DNA from: Spirochaetaceae bacterium
Lineage (GTDB): Bacteria; Spirochaetota; Spirochaetia; B11-G9
NCBI GenBank assembly: GCA_030638735.1
Contig: DAOWEB010000035.1
Span: forward strand, 1-35,865
DNA length: 35,865 bases
Direction: 5' to 3'
In this document: in pieces, positions 6,505 to 14,041 of the stretch
Layout of the letters: each line of letters starts with the position of its first letter
Position numbering within the stretch: position 1 is the stretch's first letter
Notes under the pieces: generated by a model
Databases searched by the model: none
What the model saw: only the letters and a program-made list of their open reading frames with translations
What the model was told of the DNA's origin: nothing
Program-made: the position numbers and the translations under genes

Positions 6505-8973
6505 ATGAATGATGTTTTTGAAGCCGCAAGAAATAAAATAGGAGCTGGTTTAATTCATTCCTTCTTTAATTCTGAAGGCTCATATAGTAGGGCAGGTGAA
6601 TATTATATTTTGTCACCTTTAAGAAGTGATCGTAATGTTGGATCTTTTCATATCAATGAAGAGACTGGACAATATTATGATCATCAAACTGGAGAAGGTG
6701 GGGATTTTATAGATCTGGTTTCTAAAGCCAGAGGGGTAAATTCGAAAGAAGCAGCTGAGCATATTTTAAATGAATCAGGCGGTATATTTATAAATCCTGA
6801 TACTTCTAAGAAAAAGCATAAAAATAAGAAAGATTTAATACCTCCGCAAATTCCTATTCCTGATACTGCTGAAATAAAAGAATCTTTAAAGAAACGAGTA
6901 AAAGATCAATGGTGTCTGGATAACTGGGGTAAGGCTACAAGTATAAGCCGATATTATAATAAAGACGGAGGATGGTGTTTTGTTGTATGTCGTTTTGAAA
7001 TGGAACAAAAAGTAAAAGGCAAGAAGCGCAAGAAAAACGACATATTATTTTATTTGGGAACTGATAATAAATGGCAGACAAAATGGCATGATGATTTAAA
7101 GCCTTTTCCTCCTTATGGTATTGAGAAAATCAAAGATAATAATTTACCTGTTTTAATTGTGGAAGGTGAAAAATGCGCAAGAGTAGAAGTCCCTGGATAT
7201 AATGTTATTTCATGGATCGGTGGAACTTCCAATATGGGAAAAACAAATTGGAACCTGTTAAAAGGTCGGGAAATTATAATATGGCCTGATACCGATTCAG
7301 AACTTGATAAAAATAAAGAGTTCTTCCTTCCCAGAGAATTACAATCAGGGATGAAAGCAGCATATTATATTAAATCTCAATTATCGACTTCAAAAATATT
7401 AGATATCTATAAAAATAAACCTCTTGAAGATGATCCCCACGGATGGGATATTGCTGATTTTGTAGAGGAAGGTGGGGACCCTTTAAAGTTTATTGAAGAG
7501 TTTACTCCTTATAATTCTATATCTGTTCAAATTGATCCTTACCAGGTTTACCGGAAATTCATAGAAAATTATTATGATCATGATAGCTTAGAACAATCAT
7601 CCGGAGGATTCTGGAATTATTATGAGGATGAACACTTCTGGAGAAAAACTACTAAAAATGATATTTTATGTAATTTTCAAAGATGGCTTGAAGATACTGG
7701 CCTGCAGTGGGTAATAGCAAAAAAGCAAAAAGCAACAACATTTATAAATGATACAAAACAATATTTAGATCGTCATTCCCTGGGGTATGTTGGAAATAAT
7801 CCTTTTAAAGATTCTGCAATTTCTCCATATATTCATTTTAACAATGGAGCTATTCATATTACTAAGGATAAAATTGAATGGTTCGAACGGATTAAATATG
7901 GTGAAGATTTCTATAAAAAACTGTATCCAGTCCATTGTCTTGATTTTGATTATGACCATACAAATTATAATAATATTGATCCAGAAAAAGACGCACCCGC
8001 ATTTTATTATTTTATAAAGGAATTAATACCTCATAAATATTTTGAGAGATTAAATAAAAAGGATAAAATAAAATCAATAAAAGATACACTTATTTTTATT
8101 AGCCAGATAATAGCTTATTCACTTTCTCCAGTAAAACCAAATGAATACTTTTTCGGTATTTATGGCAAGCAAAGAACTGGTAAAAGTTTTCTTCTTGATA
8201 TAATTAAATCTATTATAGGAAAGGAATTTTGTGTTGAAAAGCCTATTACAGATATGGAAAACCGTTTTGCCTCTTCTGGATTATGGGGTAAAAAGGTATT
8301 TATTGAGCCTGATTTGAAAACCAGAAAGATGTTACCAGAGGCATTTATTAAAGCATATGCAGGAGAACAGACAATTACAGTAGAAGAGAAAAATATGCCT
8401 GCAGTCGATGGGGTTAATATTAGTATGTCAATGTTCTTTGTATCTAATTATGAATTCCATACAAAAGGGCTTGAAGGATTAGCCCGCCGGATGGTTATGG
8501 TTCCATATAAGAATAATATTAAAAAACATGATACCAGATTACTTGATAAAATTTTAGGTAAATATCCCCATGGTGAAGAATCAGAAGAATTACAAGATAA
8601 AACTTTTGACGAACGTCCGGCAATAGTTGCCCTTACTATGAGGGCATGGGAGAAGTTTTGTGATAATGATTTTATTATGCAAATCCCTGAATGGGCTCAG
8701 AAAGAAAAAGATATCTGGTTAATAGAGTCCAACAGCGTTGTTAAATTTATGGAAGAAAGATATTACAACCAGGCTTATACAATGTCTGTAAAAAGAAAGG
8801 AGATTTATGATCAGTATAAAGAATGGTGCGAGGAAGAAGGGCGCAAACCATTAGGAAAAAAGAATTTTTATGAAGATGTCCGCATGGATGAAAGGATTAC
8901 AGAGACCAGAATCTTAGGTGCTGAGAGTTTCAGAATAGAAATAACCGGAAATGAGGATGATATACCATTTTAA
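6505..8973 (+). CDS. Primase-helicase fusion: TOPRIM-type primase + SF3 (D5-like) helicase, 822 aa
   Basis: Probable replication initiator that unwinds and primes phage DNA. The N-terminus (about 15-95, with YYILSPLRSDRNVGSFHI and YDHQTGEGGDFIDLV) resembles the DNA-binding region of phage primases but lacks the usual zinc cysteines. A TOPRIM-like module follows: VLIVEGEKC (216-224, E220), IIIWPDTDS (257-265, D262/D264) and GWDIADF (313-319). The C-terminal half is an SF3-type ATPase: Walker A YGKQRTGKS (553-561), Walker B KKVFIEPDL (596-604), motif C-like MFFVSNYE (643-650) and LARRMVMVP (659-667). The last residues, NEDDIPF, copy the C-terminal tip of bacterial SSB. No phage polymerase is present, so host Pol III must extend the primers. 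Confidence 0.85.
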   Translation: MNDVFEAARNKIGAGLIHSFFNSEGSYSRAGEYYILSPLRSDRNVGSFHINEETGQYYDHQTGEGGDFIDLVSKARGVNSKEAAEHILNESGGIFINPDTSKKKHKNKKDLIPPQIPIPDTAEIKESLKKRVKDQWCLDNWGKATSISRYYNKDGGWCFVVCRFEMEQKVKGKKRKKNDILFYLGTDNKWQTKWHDDLKPFPPYGIEKIKDNNLPVLIVEGEKCARVEVPGYNVISWIGGTSNMGKTNWNLLKGREIIIWPDTDSELDKNKEFFLPRELQSGMKAAYYIKSQLSTSKILDIYKNKPLEDDPHGWDIADFVEEGGDPLKFIEEFTPYNSISVQIDPYQVYRKFIENYYDHDSLEQSSGGFWNYYEDEHFWRKTTKNDILCNFQRWLEDTGLQWVIAKKQKATTFINDTKQYLDRHSLGYVGNNPFKDSAISPYIHFNNGAIHITKDKIEWFERIKYGEDFYKKLYPVHCLDFDYDHTNYNNIDPEKDAPAFYYFIKELIPHKYFERLNKKDKIKSIKDTLIFISQIIAYSLSPVKPNEYFFGIYGKQRTGKSFLLDIIKSIIGKEFCVEKPITDMENRFASSGLWGKKVFIEPDLKTRKMLPEAFIKAYAGEQTITVEEKNMPAVDGVNISMSMFFVSNYEFHTKGLEGLARRMVMVPYKNNIKKHDTRLLDKILGKYPHGEESEELQDKTFDERPAIVALTMRAWEKFCDNDFIMQIPEWAQKEKDIWLIESNSVVKFMEERYYNQAYTMSVKRKEIYDQYKEWCEEEGRKPLGKKNFYEDVRMDERITETRILGAESFRIEITGNEDDIPF

Positions 8974-8984
8974 AAGGAGGCAAT

Positions 8985-9248
8985 ATGAGCGATAAAATCT
9001 ACATCGGAAAAGGTAAAGTAACAGGCAATTATGGTAATATAAGTATTACCCTTGGGCTTGATGGATTCGGTGAAATCTATAAAAAACATGGATTTGAGAC
9101 TAAACAGAAATCTAAAAAGCTGAAAATTATTATTTCCGAAATGAGACAGGCTGATAATTACGGAAATACACATACTTGCTATGTGGACACATGGAAACCA
9201 GACAGCGCCGGAAACGGTAATCTTGATTCAGGAGGGGAAACATTTTAG
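8985..9248 (+). CDS. Small hypothetical protein of the replication operon (87 aa)
   Basis: Strong ribosome site AAAAGGAGG before ATG 8985, eleven bases after the primase-helicase. Predicted mostly beta (VTGNYGNISITLGLDGFGEI, KKLKIIISEM), then CYVDTWKPD and a flexible Gly/Ser-rich acidic end finishing GGETF. The VDTWKP-type ending occurs in small early proteins of other phages as I remember them, without known function. A single-stranded DNA-binding or replication-accessory role would suit the position and the loose tail, but no motif proves it. Confidence 0.65.
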   Translation: MSDKIYIGKGKVTGNYGNISITLGLDGFGEIYKKHGFETKQKSKKLKIIISEMRQADNYGNTHTCYVDTWKPDSAGNGNLDSGGETF

Positions 9249-9296
9249 CAATAACCCATGTTATAATGGGATAATAAATATTTAAGGAGCAACATT

Positions 9297-9755
9297 ATGT
9301 CAGATGTACAGGAAGAAAAAGGATTACATATTTTTGATGATGATGAAAATGTGGAACCATTAACAGAAACCGAAGAAAATAAGCTTAAAAACATTCAGGA
9401 AGAAAGAGCAATTAAAAAACTTACTGATCTTCGGGCAAGAGTTTTATCTGTAAAGGCAGCAATTGAAGAGGAAAATTTTATCGAAATCTTCATTAAACCA
9501 ATCCGGGGAAATATTGCAGAAATCAAAGAAGCCCTAGAAAATGTAGATAAGCCCCGTGATCTTGCTATGATGCAAGGCCGATTAATTGCATATCGTAAAA
9601 TGTTAAACTTTCCAGAGACTGCCTGCCAACAACTTGAAACCGAAGTTTCAGAAATTAAAAGAGATATGCCCCTCTTTTATATGCATAATGAAACTTTCCA
9701 GGATTGCCAGAAAATACGGTTTGATAAAGATCAGTATAAAATTATTACTGAATAA
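9297..9755 (+). CDS. Hypothetical coiled-coil protein (152 aa)
   Basis: Starts at ATG 9297 with TTTAAGGAGC upstream. An acidic N-terminus (IFDDDENVEPLTETEENKL) is followed by a largely helical body with heptad-like stretches (about 30-75 and 85-130). There are no cysteine knuckles, nucleotide-binding motifs or membrane segments. It is the last gene before a strong rho-independent terminator, which closes the primase-helicase operon. Function unknown; a replication-complex scaffold is one possibility from context. Confidence 0.65.
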   Translation: MSDVQEEKGLHIFDDDENVEPLTETEENKLKNIQEERAIKKLTDLRARVLSVKAAIEEENFIEIFIKPIRGNIAEIKEALENVDKPRDLAMMQGRLIAYRKMLNFPETACQQLETEVSEIKRDMPLFYMHNETFQDCQKIRFDKDQYKIITE

Positions 9756-9762
9756 TTATTTT

Positions 9763-9793
9763 AGCCCTTATCTTAAAAAATAGGGGCTTTTTT
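9763..9793 (+). terminator. Rho-independent terminator of the primase-helicase operon
   Basis: AGCCCTTAT and ATAGGGGCT pair over nine positions (one G-T) around a CTTAAAAA loop, followed by six T. It separates the first early operon from the next promoter, which begins three bases later. Confidence 0.85.
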
Positions 9794-9795
9794 AG

Positions 9796-9832
9796 TTGAC
9801 ATATGTATAGATATAATATACAGTAATAGACA
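9796..9832 (+). promoter_or_regulatory. Promoter with shared operator, copy A
   Basis: -35 TTGACA (9796-9801), 17-base spacer, -10 TACAGT (9819-9824). The half-site TGTATA falls in the spacer and TAGACA (9827-9832) lies just after the -10. The same arrangement, without gaps, recurs at 18326, 20296 and 22090. Confidence 0.65.
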
Positions 9833-9855
9833 AATAAAGAGTAAAGAAGGGAATT

Positions 9856-10632
9856 ATGAAGGCGTATAAAGTATTTAATCCAGATTGGACATGTAGAAGT
9901 TTTCATTACAAAGTAGGTGAAACTTATTCTATAAAAGAAGATCCTCAGTTATGTAGTTTGGGGTTTCATGCCTGTAAAAAAGCTGTAGATTGTTTTGATT
10001 ATTATAAATTTGATCCTAAAAATAAAGTTGCTGAGGTTGAATTATTAGGCAAAATTGAGGGTCTTGACGATGATAAACAGGTAACCAATAAAATCAAAAT
10101 AATTAGAGAAATTCCATGGGGTGAATTATTGGAATTAGTAAACAGCGGCAAAGATAATACTGGTAAAAAGAACAGCGGAGACCGGAACAGCGGATACCTG
10201 AACAGCGGATACCGGAACAGCGGAGACCGGAACAGCGGAGACCGGAACAGCGGAGACCGGAACAGCGGAGACCTGAACAGCGGATACCTGAACAGCGGAG
10301 ACCTGAACAGCGGATACCGGAACAGCGGATACCTGAATTCAAAATCACCAGCCAAAAGTTATGCTTTTAATAAACTTTTGGAAGAATCAGAATTACAAAA
10401 AATATTACATTCAAGAGGATTTAATATTTTAATGAGATTCAGACTTGTTAAATATAGAGTCAGAACTAAAACTGGTAAGTTTGGGGATTATAGGTATATC
10501 TCTTATAAAAAATCATGGAAATATTTATGGTCTACTCTTTTAATTCAGGAAAGAATTGCTGTATCAGAAATTCCTCATTTTGATAAAAATGTATTTTTTG
10601 AAATAACAGGAATAAAAGTTATTGTAAAATGA
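9856..10632 (+). CDS. Phage early protein with NSG(D/Y)(R/L) pentapeptide repeats (DUF7666-like), 258 aa
   Basis: The N-terminal ~95 residues (MKAYKVFNPDWTCRSFHYKV, then CSLGFHACKKAVDCFDYY and NKIKIIREIPWGELLELVN) match a widespread phage family of unknown function that I know as DUF7666-like. Next comes a run of eleven near-identical five-residue repeats (about residues 106-160), likely a repetitive beta-rich rod, then a ~98-residue basic helical/beta C-terminus. In related proteins the N-domain is also followed by N(S/T)G(D/N)W-type repeats. First gene of the unit driven by the promoter at 9796; it overlaps the next gene by ATGA. The repeats are far more GC-rich than their surroundings. Molecular role unknown. 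Confidence 0.75.
   Translation: MKAYKVFNPDWTCRSFHYKVGETYSIKEDPQLCSLGFHACKKAVDCFDYYKFDPKNKVAEVELLGKIEGLDDDKQVTNKIKIIREIPWGELLELVNSGKDNTGKKNSGDRNSGYLNSGYRNSGDRNSGDRNSGDRNSGDLNSGYLNSGDLNSGYRNSGYLNSKSPAKSYAFNKLLEESELQKILHSRGFNILMRFRLVKYRVRTKTGKFGDYRYISYKKSWKYLWSTLLIQERIAVSEIPHFDKNVFFEITGIKVIVK
10171..10335 (+). repeat. Eleven 15-bp in-frame tandem repeats varying at only two bases
   Basis: Units start every 15 bases from 10171. Each is AACAGCGGA(G/T)ACC(G/T)G. The two variable bases change codon 4 between Asp and Tyr and codon 5 between Arg and Leu. All other bases, including silent positions, are invariant. Order of codon pairs: DR, YL, YR, DR, DR, DR, DL, YL, DL, YR, YL. A degenerate unit (about 10141-10170) precedes and AATTCA ends the array. 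Confidence 0.95.
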
Positions 10633-10856
10633 TAACATATCTTCACAGTAAAATTTTAGATATGGATTTAAAGCTTGACAATGAGACAGGTATTACCACT
10701 GTAAAAGACCTGAAACGCTATGGACAAAAGGGTTATGTTAAGTATTCTTCTGAAGAAGTAAATATTTTAAATGAGCTGGGAGGCATAACCCCGGATATCC
10801 ATCTTGTAAAAAATGTCTTTAATGGGGAAATTGTAAGGGAGGTTAAAGGAGAATGA
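10629..10856 (+). CDS. Small hypothetical protein (75 aa)
   Basis: Starts within the stop of the repeat protein (ATGA overlap) and ends with the same overlap to the next gene, so it is translated as part of a coupled string. The sequence (ITYLHSKILDMDLKLDNETG, KRYGQKGYVKYSSEEVNIL) is soluble and mixed alpha/beta, with no cysteines and no recognisable motif. Function unknown. Confidence 0.6.
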   Translation: MITYLHSKILDMDLKLDNETGITTVKDLKRYGQKGYVKYSSEEVNILNELGGITPDIHLVKNVFNGEIVREVKGE

Positions 10857-11041
10857 TTTTTTTATCTGAGTTAGAAATCGAAACTAAAATACCTGAACAT
10901 ATAATATTTAATCATTTTAATAAAAATAATATTCATGTTGGGTCTTGGTATTGTGGTAAAAAGTTTTTAGGTTTTGGGGTTTCTAACAAAGTGGGTAGTA
11001 ATTATTTGAAAGAAACCAGGGAGGCAACAAATGGCAATTAA
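10853..11041 (+). CDS. Small hypothetical protein (62 aa)
   Basis: ATG overlaps the preceding stop (ATGA), with AAGGAGA just upstream. The N-terminus (FLSELEIETKIPEHIIFNHF) looks helical and the rest basic. The last ten bases overlap the next small gene. No family recognised; the tight packing supports it being a real early gene. Confidence 0.55.
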   Translation: MIFLSELEIETKIPEHIIFNHFNKNNIHVGSWYCGKKFLGFGVSNKVGSNYLKETREATNGN

Positions 11042-11195
11042 AACAGTATTAGATTGTGATAATAAAGGGTGTAAAAATACTCTTGAATTATCGGGACCTT
11101 ATCATATTGCAAAAAAACAAATGAAAGAGGCTGGCTGGAAGAATAAAAAAGTTAATGAAGAATGGCAGATTATCTGTAAGGAGTGTAACAAATGA
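11031..11195 (+). CDS. Small four-cysteine zinc-binding protein (54 aa)
   Basis: ATG 11031 follows AGGGAGGC and lies inside the end of the preceding gene. Cysteines at 9, 14, 49 and 52 (CDNKGC and CKEC) suggest one zinc site joining the two ends of a short domain. The stop overlaps the next ATG (ATGA). Similar tiny zinc proteins are common in phage early regions; target unknown. Confidence 0.65.
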   Translation: MAIKTVLDCDNKGCKNTLELSGPYHIAKKQMKEAGWKNKKVNEEWQIICKECNK

Positions 11196-11305
11196 AATTT
11201 AAATTACTATGGAGAATAGGCACAGCATTAAAAGACTGGGCAGAAAAAAACAGTCACCCTATATTTAAAGGGATAGGCTACAGAATAAGAGGACACCGGG
11301 CATAA
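11192..11305 (+). CDS. Very small basic protein (37 aa)
   Basis: ATGAAATTTAAATTAC starts within the stop of the zinc protein, with AAGGAG nine bases upstream, and ends one base into the nuclease gene. The product is short and basic (KFKLLWRIGTALKDWAEK, ending RIRGHRA), possibly one amphipathic helix. It is kept because start, ribosome site and end all fit the coupled gene string. It could instead be a spacer reading frame that keeps ribosomes moving to the nuclease. Confidence 0.45.
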   Translation: MKFKLLWRIGTALKDWAEKNSHPIFKGIGYRIRGHRA

Positions 11306-11679
11306 TGGCATCTAAACATGAAGTAATTGTCCGGAATGTAATAACCTCTTTCTCAGTAGAACGCCGGGGCAGGCTGTACACCATGCAGCAGGGTCTCGCT
11401 ACACCGTGGGGTGAAAGTACTCCAAAATGGTACGGACCATACCCAGGTAAAAGAACAAAGGGTTTTCCTGATATCTTCGGTTTTGAATTTGATAACAGAT
11501 ATGTAAAACCAATTCCGGTTTATTGTGCTATCGAAGTAAAAACAATTGCACATTCCAGATTGTCACCACAGCAAAAGAATTATCTTAATTATTGCAAGAG
11601 CATAGGCGGGCGGGCATATGTAGCTATGGAGGATTCAAGTCCAGAAGGATATAGCCTGACTGAATGGGTCCCAGTGTGA
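11305..11679 (+). CDS. VRR-NUC domain nuclease (124 aa)
   Basis: Single-domain VRR-NUC enzyme of the PD-(D/E)XK superfamily; relatives cut branched DNA such as Holliday junctions and flaps. Visible core: KGFPDIFG (52-59, D56), YCAIEVKT (73-80, E77 and K79), LSPQQKNYLNYCKSIGG (86-102, Q90) and the closing strand AYVAM. A likely job is trimming branched replication or recombination intermediates before packaging, together with the exonuclease at 20535 and the SF2 helicase at 12331. It starts one base inside the preceding stop. Last gene of the coupled string from 9856. Confidence 0.85.
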   Translation: MASKHEVIVRNVITSFSVERRGRLYTMQQGLATPWGESTPKWYGPYPGKRTKGFPDIFGFEFDNRYVKPIPVYCAIEVKTIAHSRLSPQQKNYLNYCKSIGGRAYVAMEDSSPEGYSLTEWVPV

Positions 11680-11693
11680 AATATTTATTTTAC

Positions 11694-11722
11694 TTGACAT
11701 GGTGCTTATCATCATGTAGTAT
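11694..11722 (+). promoter_or_regulatory. Promoter of the free-standing endonuclease gene
   Basis: -35 TTGACA (11694-11699), 17-base spacer, -10 TAGTAT (11717-11722), with six bases from there to the ATG at 11729. An alternative -10, TATAAT at 11720, would start transcription inside the gene. No ribosome site fits between promoter and start codon, which points to a leaderless message. Confidence 0.55.
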
Positions 11723-11728
11723 AATAGT

Positions 11729-12334
11729 ATGAAAAATAAAATAAATGATACAGTAAATTGTACAGTATGCGAAAAACCTGCAATATTAGACAAATATTAT
11801 AAGGTTTCTAAATACAATAATCATGGCCGGGCTTATTGTTCTTCTGAATGCTCAAAAGAATATTGCCGAAAAGTTTCTTCTGAAACAATGGCAAAGACAA
11901 ATAGAAAATATGCTTCAGAAAGAATGATAAAAAATAATCCTATGAAGAATCCAGAAACCAGAGAAAAGGTAAGCACTAAATTAAGAGCTATGGGACATAA
12001 ACCAAAGATTCAAGGCGGTAATGGCAGAGGTCATACAATATATCAACTTGCTCTTTCTATGGCTTTAGGTTGGCCTATGGAGGTAGTAGCTCTTACAGGA
12101 GAACCAAAAGGAAATGGTATTCCAACAGCTTATAAAATAGACATAGGCAATCCGATTTTAAAAATTGCAATAGAGGTTGATGGTAATTCTCATACCGCTT
12201 TAATAAGACAAGCTCAAGATAAACGAAAAGATAATGTTTTAAAAAATTTAGGATGGAAAGTTCTAAGATTCAAAAATAGAGAAGTAGAAAATGATTTACA
12301 TGGATGTGTAAAAAAGGTTCTGGATCTTATATGA
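11729..12334 (+). CDS. Free-standing homing-type endonuclease: zinc finger + NUMOD3 + Vsr/DUF559-like nuclease (201 aa)
   Basis: Residues 11-46 carry a C11-C14/C37-C41 zinc-binding module. NPMKNPETREKVS (70-82) resembles the NUMOD3 DNA-recognition helix of homing endonucleases. The C-terminal domain (about 135-200) reads like a Vsr/DUF559 PD-(D/E)XK nuclease: AYKIDIGNP (D138), KIAIEVDGNSH (E149, D151, H155) and DNVLKNLGWKVLRF. It is likely a selfish gene that cleaves intron-less or marker-less relatives and spreads by repair. It has its own promoter, no ribosome site, and stops inside the helicase start (ATGA). Promoter plus gene look like a unit inserted between the nuclease and the helicase. 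Confidence 0.75.
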   Translation: MKNKINDTVNCTVCEKPAILDKYYKVSKYNNHGRAYCSSECSKEYCRKVSSETMAKTNRKYASERMIKNNPMKNPETREKVSTKLRAMGHKPKIQGGNGRGHTIYQLALSMALGWPMEVVALTGEPKGNGIPTAYKIDIGNPILKIAIEVDGNSHTALIRQAQDKRKDNVLKNLGWKVLRFKNREVENDLHGCVKKVLDLI

Positions 12335-13788
12335 AACTCAGGGACTATCAAGAAGATATAGTAAGAGAAGTTGTTAAGGCATACAAGCAGGGATACAAGG
12401 CTCCATTAGTTGTTGCTCCCACTGGTTCAGGCAAAACAATAATATTTGCTTTTATCGCTACCGGTGCAATCAAAAAAGGTAAAAGAGTTTTAATCCTTAC
12501 TCACCGTCGGGAAATTCTTCAACAAACAATGTCTAAACTGTTTGATTTTGGAGTACAGGCGGGACAGATTGCCTCCGGGCGTCCTATGACAGATGAACTA
12601 ATACAGGTCGCCATGGTTGGAACTATTGTAAGGCGGCTTGACTCTATCATACCCCCGGATTTAATAATAGTGGATGAAAGTCATCATAGTATCTCAAATA
12701 CTTGGAGTAAAACAATAAACCATTTCCCCAATGCTTTAAGACTAGGACTGACCGCAACTCCTGAAAGGCTTGACGGTTCCGGGCTTATTGAAATTTTTGA
12801 TACCATGATTATGGGTCCTCATCTAGTTGATTTGGTAAAATCCGGAAATCTTTCATATCCTAAAATATATTCAGCACCTGCCGAACTATTACCAAAAAAA
12901 GTAAAAATTACCCGTGGTGATTATGACTCCAAAGAGGCAACCAAAGCAATGAAAAAACGGGTTGTTGTTGGGTCAGTTATCCAGCATTATAAACAATATC
13001 TGAACGGATTACCTACAGTCTGCTTTTGCGTATCCATCGAACATTGCCAAATAATGGAGGATGAATTTAAAGCTGCTGGATTCAGATCACAAACTATTCA
13101 CGGTAAAATGAACCGGGCAGACCGTGAAGCAAGTATAAAAGGACTTGAGACCGGAGAAGTCCAGGTACTCTGCAGCTGTGACGTAATATCTGAAGGAGTG
13201 GACGTTCCTGTAATTGCGGGCGCTATACTGCTCCGAAGGACTAAAAGCCTCGGATTATACCTCCAGCAGATAGGGAGGGCATTAAGGCCATACCCTGGTA
13301 AGACACAGGCTATAATTCTGGATCACAGCGGGGTAGTTCAGGACCATGGCCATGTACTTAATATCAGAGACTGGTCGCTTATGGCAAAGAAACGGAATAA
13401 ACGGGATAAAGACGATATGAAACCGCCGGAAGTCTCAGTCTGTCCGAAGTGTTCAGGCGTCTGGCCTGGCCTTCCTAAACTATGCCCCGATTGCGGATAT
13501 AACTTGCAGGAAGATAGAGACCGGGCAGAAGGTAGAAAACCGCCTAAAGAGATAGAAGGGATTTTGCGGGAAGTACTCCCAGAAGATACTCCAGACGGTC
13601 AAATGCAGGCTTTAATTGATCAGGCTTTGAAAATTCAGCAAATGACACCTGGAGATCGTCAAAAAGCTATGATGAGTAATTTATATAAATATGGTAAGAC
13701 TGATAGGAATAAAGGACTGGCAACGGCTCTGGGATATCATAAGAACTGGACAGAGACTGTATATCATCGATTGAGGGGGAGAGGATAA
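12331..13788 (+). CDS. SF2 DEAD/DEAH-type helicase with C-terminal zinc ribbon (485 aa)
   Basis: ATP-driven DNA or RNA unwinding enzyme. Motifs in order: Q-like LRDYQ (3-7), Walker A APTGSGKT (29-36), Ia LTHRRE (56-61), II VDESHH (114-119), III GLTATPERLDG (139-149), IV/V region CSCDVISEGVDVP (281-293) and VI QQIGRALRPYPGK (312-324). C371/C374 and C385/C388 form a zinc ribbon (CPKC, CPDC). This is the plan of RecG/UvsW-like phage helicases that act at forks or recombination intermediates. The start at 12331 overlaps the endonuclease stop (ATGA); a longer frame from 12304 has no support. Confidence 0.88.
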   Translation: MKLRDYQEDIVREVVKAYKQGYKAPLVVAPTGSGKTIIFAFIATGAIKKGKRVLILTHRREILQQTMSKLFDFGVQAGQIASGRPMTDELIQVAMVGTIVRRLDSIIPPDLIIVDESHHSISNTWSKTINHFPNALRLGLTATPERLDGSGLIEIFDTMIMGPHLVDLVKSGNLSYPKIYSAPAELLPKKVKITRGDYDSKEATKAMKKRVVVGSVIQHYKQYLNGLPTVCFCVSIEHCQIMEDEFKAAGFRSQTIHGKMNRADREASIKGLETGEVQVLCSCDVISEGVDVPVIAGAILLRRTKSLGLYLQQIGRALRPYPGKTQAIILDHSGVVQDHGHVLNIRDWSLMAKKRNKRDKDDMKPPEVSVCPKCSGVWPGLPKLCPDCGYNLQEDRDRAEGRKPPKEIEGILREVLPEDTPDGQMQALIDQALKIQQMTPGDRQKAMMSNLYKYGKTDRNKGLATALGYHKNWTETVYHRLRGRG

Positions 13789-14040
13789 ATGGCATATTTT
13801 GCGAATGGATCAGAAGGGGAATGTTTTGAGGCTCAATGTGAAGAATGTAGATATGGTGAAAAACCGTGTCCTATTGCAGGTATCCAATTAAATTATAATT
13901 ATGATGCTTGTAATAATGAAGTAGCAACAAAAATCTTAAATGATCTTGTAAAAAATGATGGAACATGTGAAATGTTTAAATTGTGTAAAAAAGATTTTCA
14001 ACTTACTGAAGGTGAAAAATCTCAGATATCATTATTTTAA
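13789..14040 (+). CDS. Cys-rich small phage protein with C-terminal QISLF (83 aa)
   Basis: ATG 13789 directly follows the helicase stop, with GAGGGGGAGAGG upstream. The N-terminal FANGSEGECFEAQCEEC, then RYGEKPCPI and NYDACNNE, matches a phage family I recognise only as conserved hypothetical. Its cysteines (C12, C17, C20, C27, C41, C60, C67) could bind zinc or an iron-sulfur cluster. After a charged linker (LTEGEKS) the last five residues are QISLF, the pattern of bacterial beta-clamp-binding peptides (QL[SD]LF). A tether to the host sliding clamp is a reasonable hypothesis, untested. Confidence 0.75.
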   Translation: MAYFANGSEGECFEAQCEECRYGEKPCPIAGIQLNYNYDACNNEVATKILNDLVKNDGTCEMFKLCKKDFQLTEGEKSQISLF

Positions 14041-14041
14041 T

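Noticed and set aside
9241-9290. TATAAT at 9262 as an internal promoter before the 152-aa gene
   Set aside because: No acceptable -35 at 15-19 bases; the stretch fits an intergenic leader within the operon.
10171-10335. Tandem array as CRISPR or diversity-generating retroelement target
   Set aside because: Units are contiguous coding repeats with no spacers; no cas genes and no reverse transcriptase. Variation is G/T at two sites, not adenine-directed.
10002-10355. Two long antisense frames of repeated FRSPLFRYPL / CSGLRCSGIR type across the 15-bp array
   Set aside because: They are the complement of the pentapeptide repeats; a 15-bp repeat keeps all frames open. No ribosome site, and the sense protein has recognisable flanking domains.
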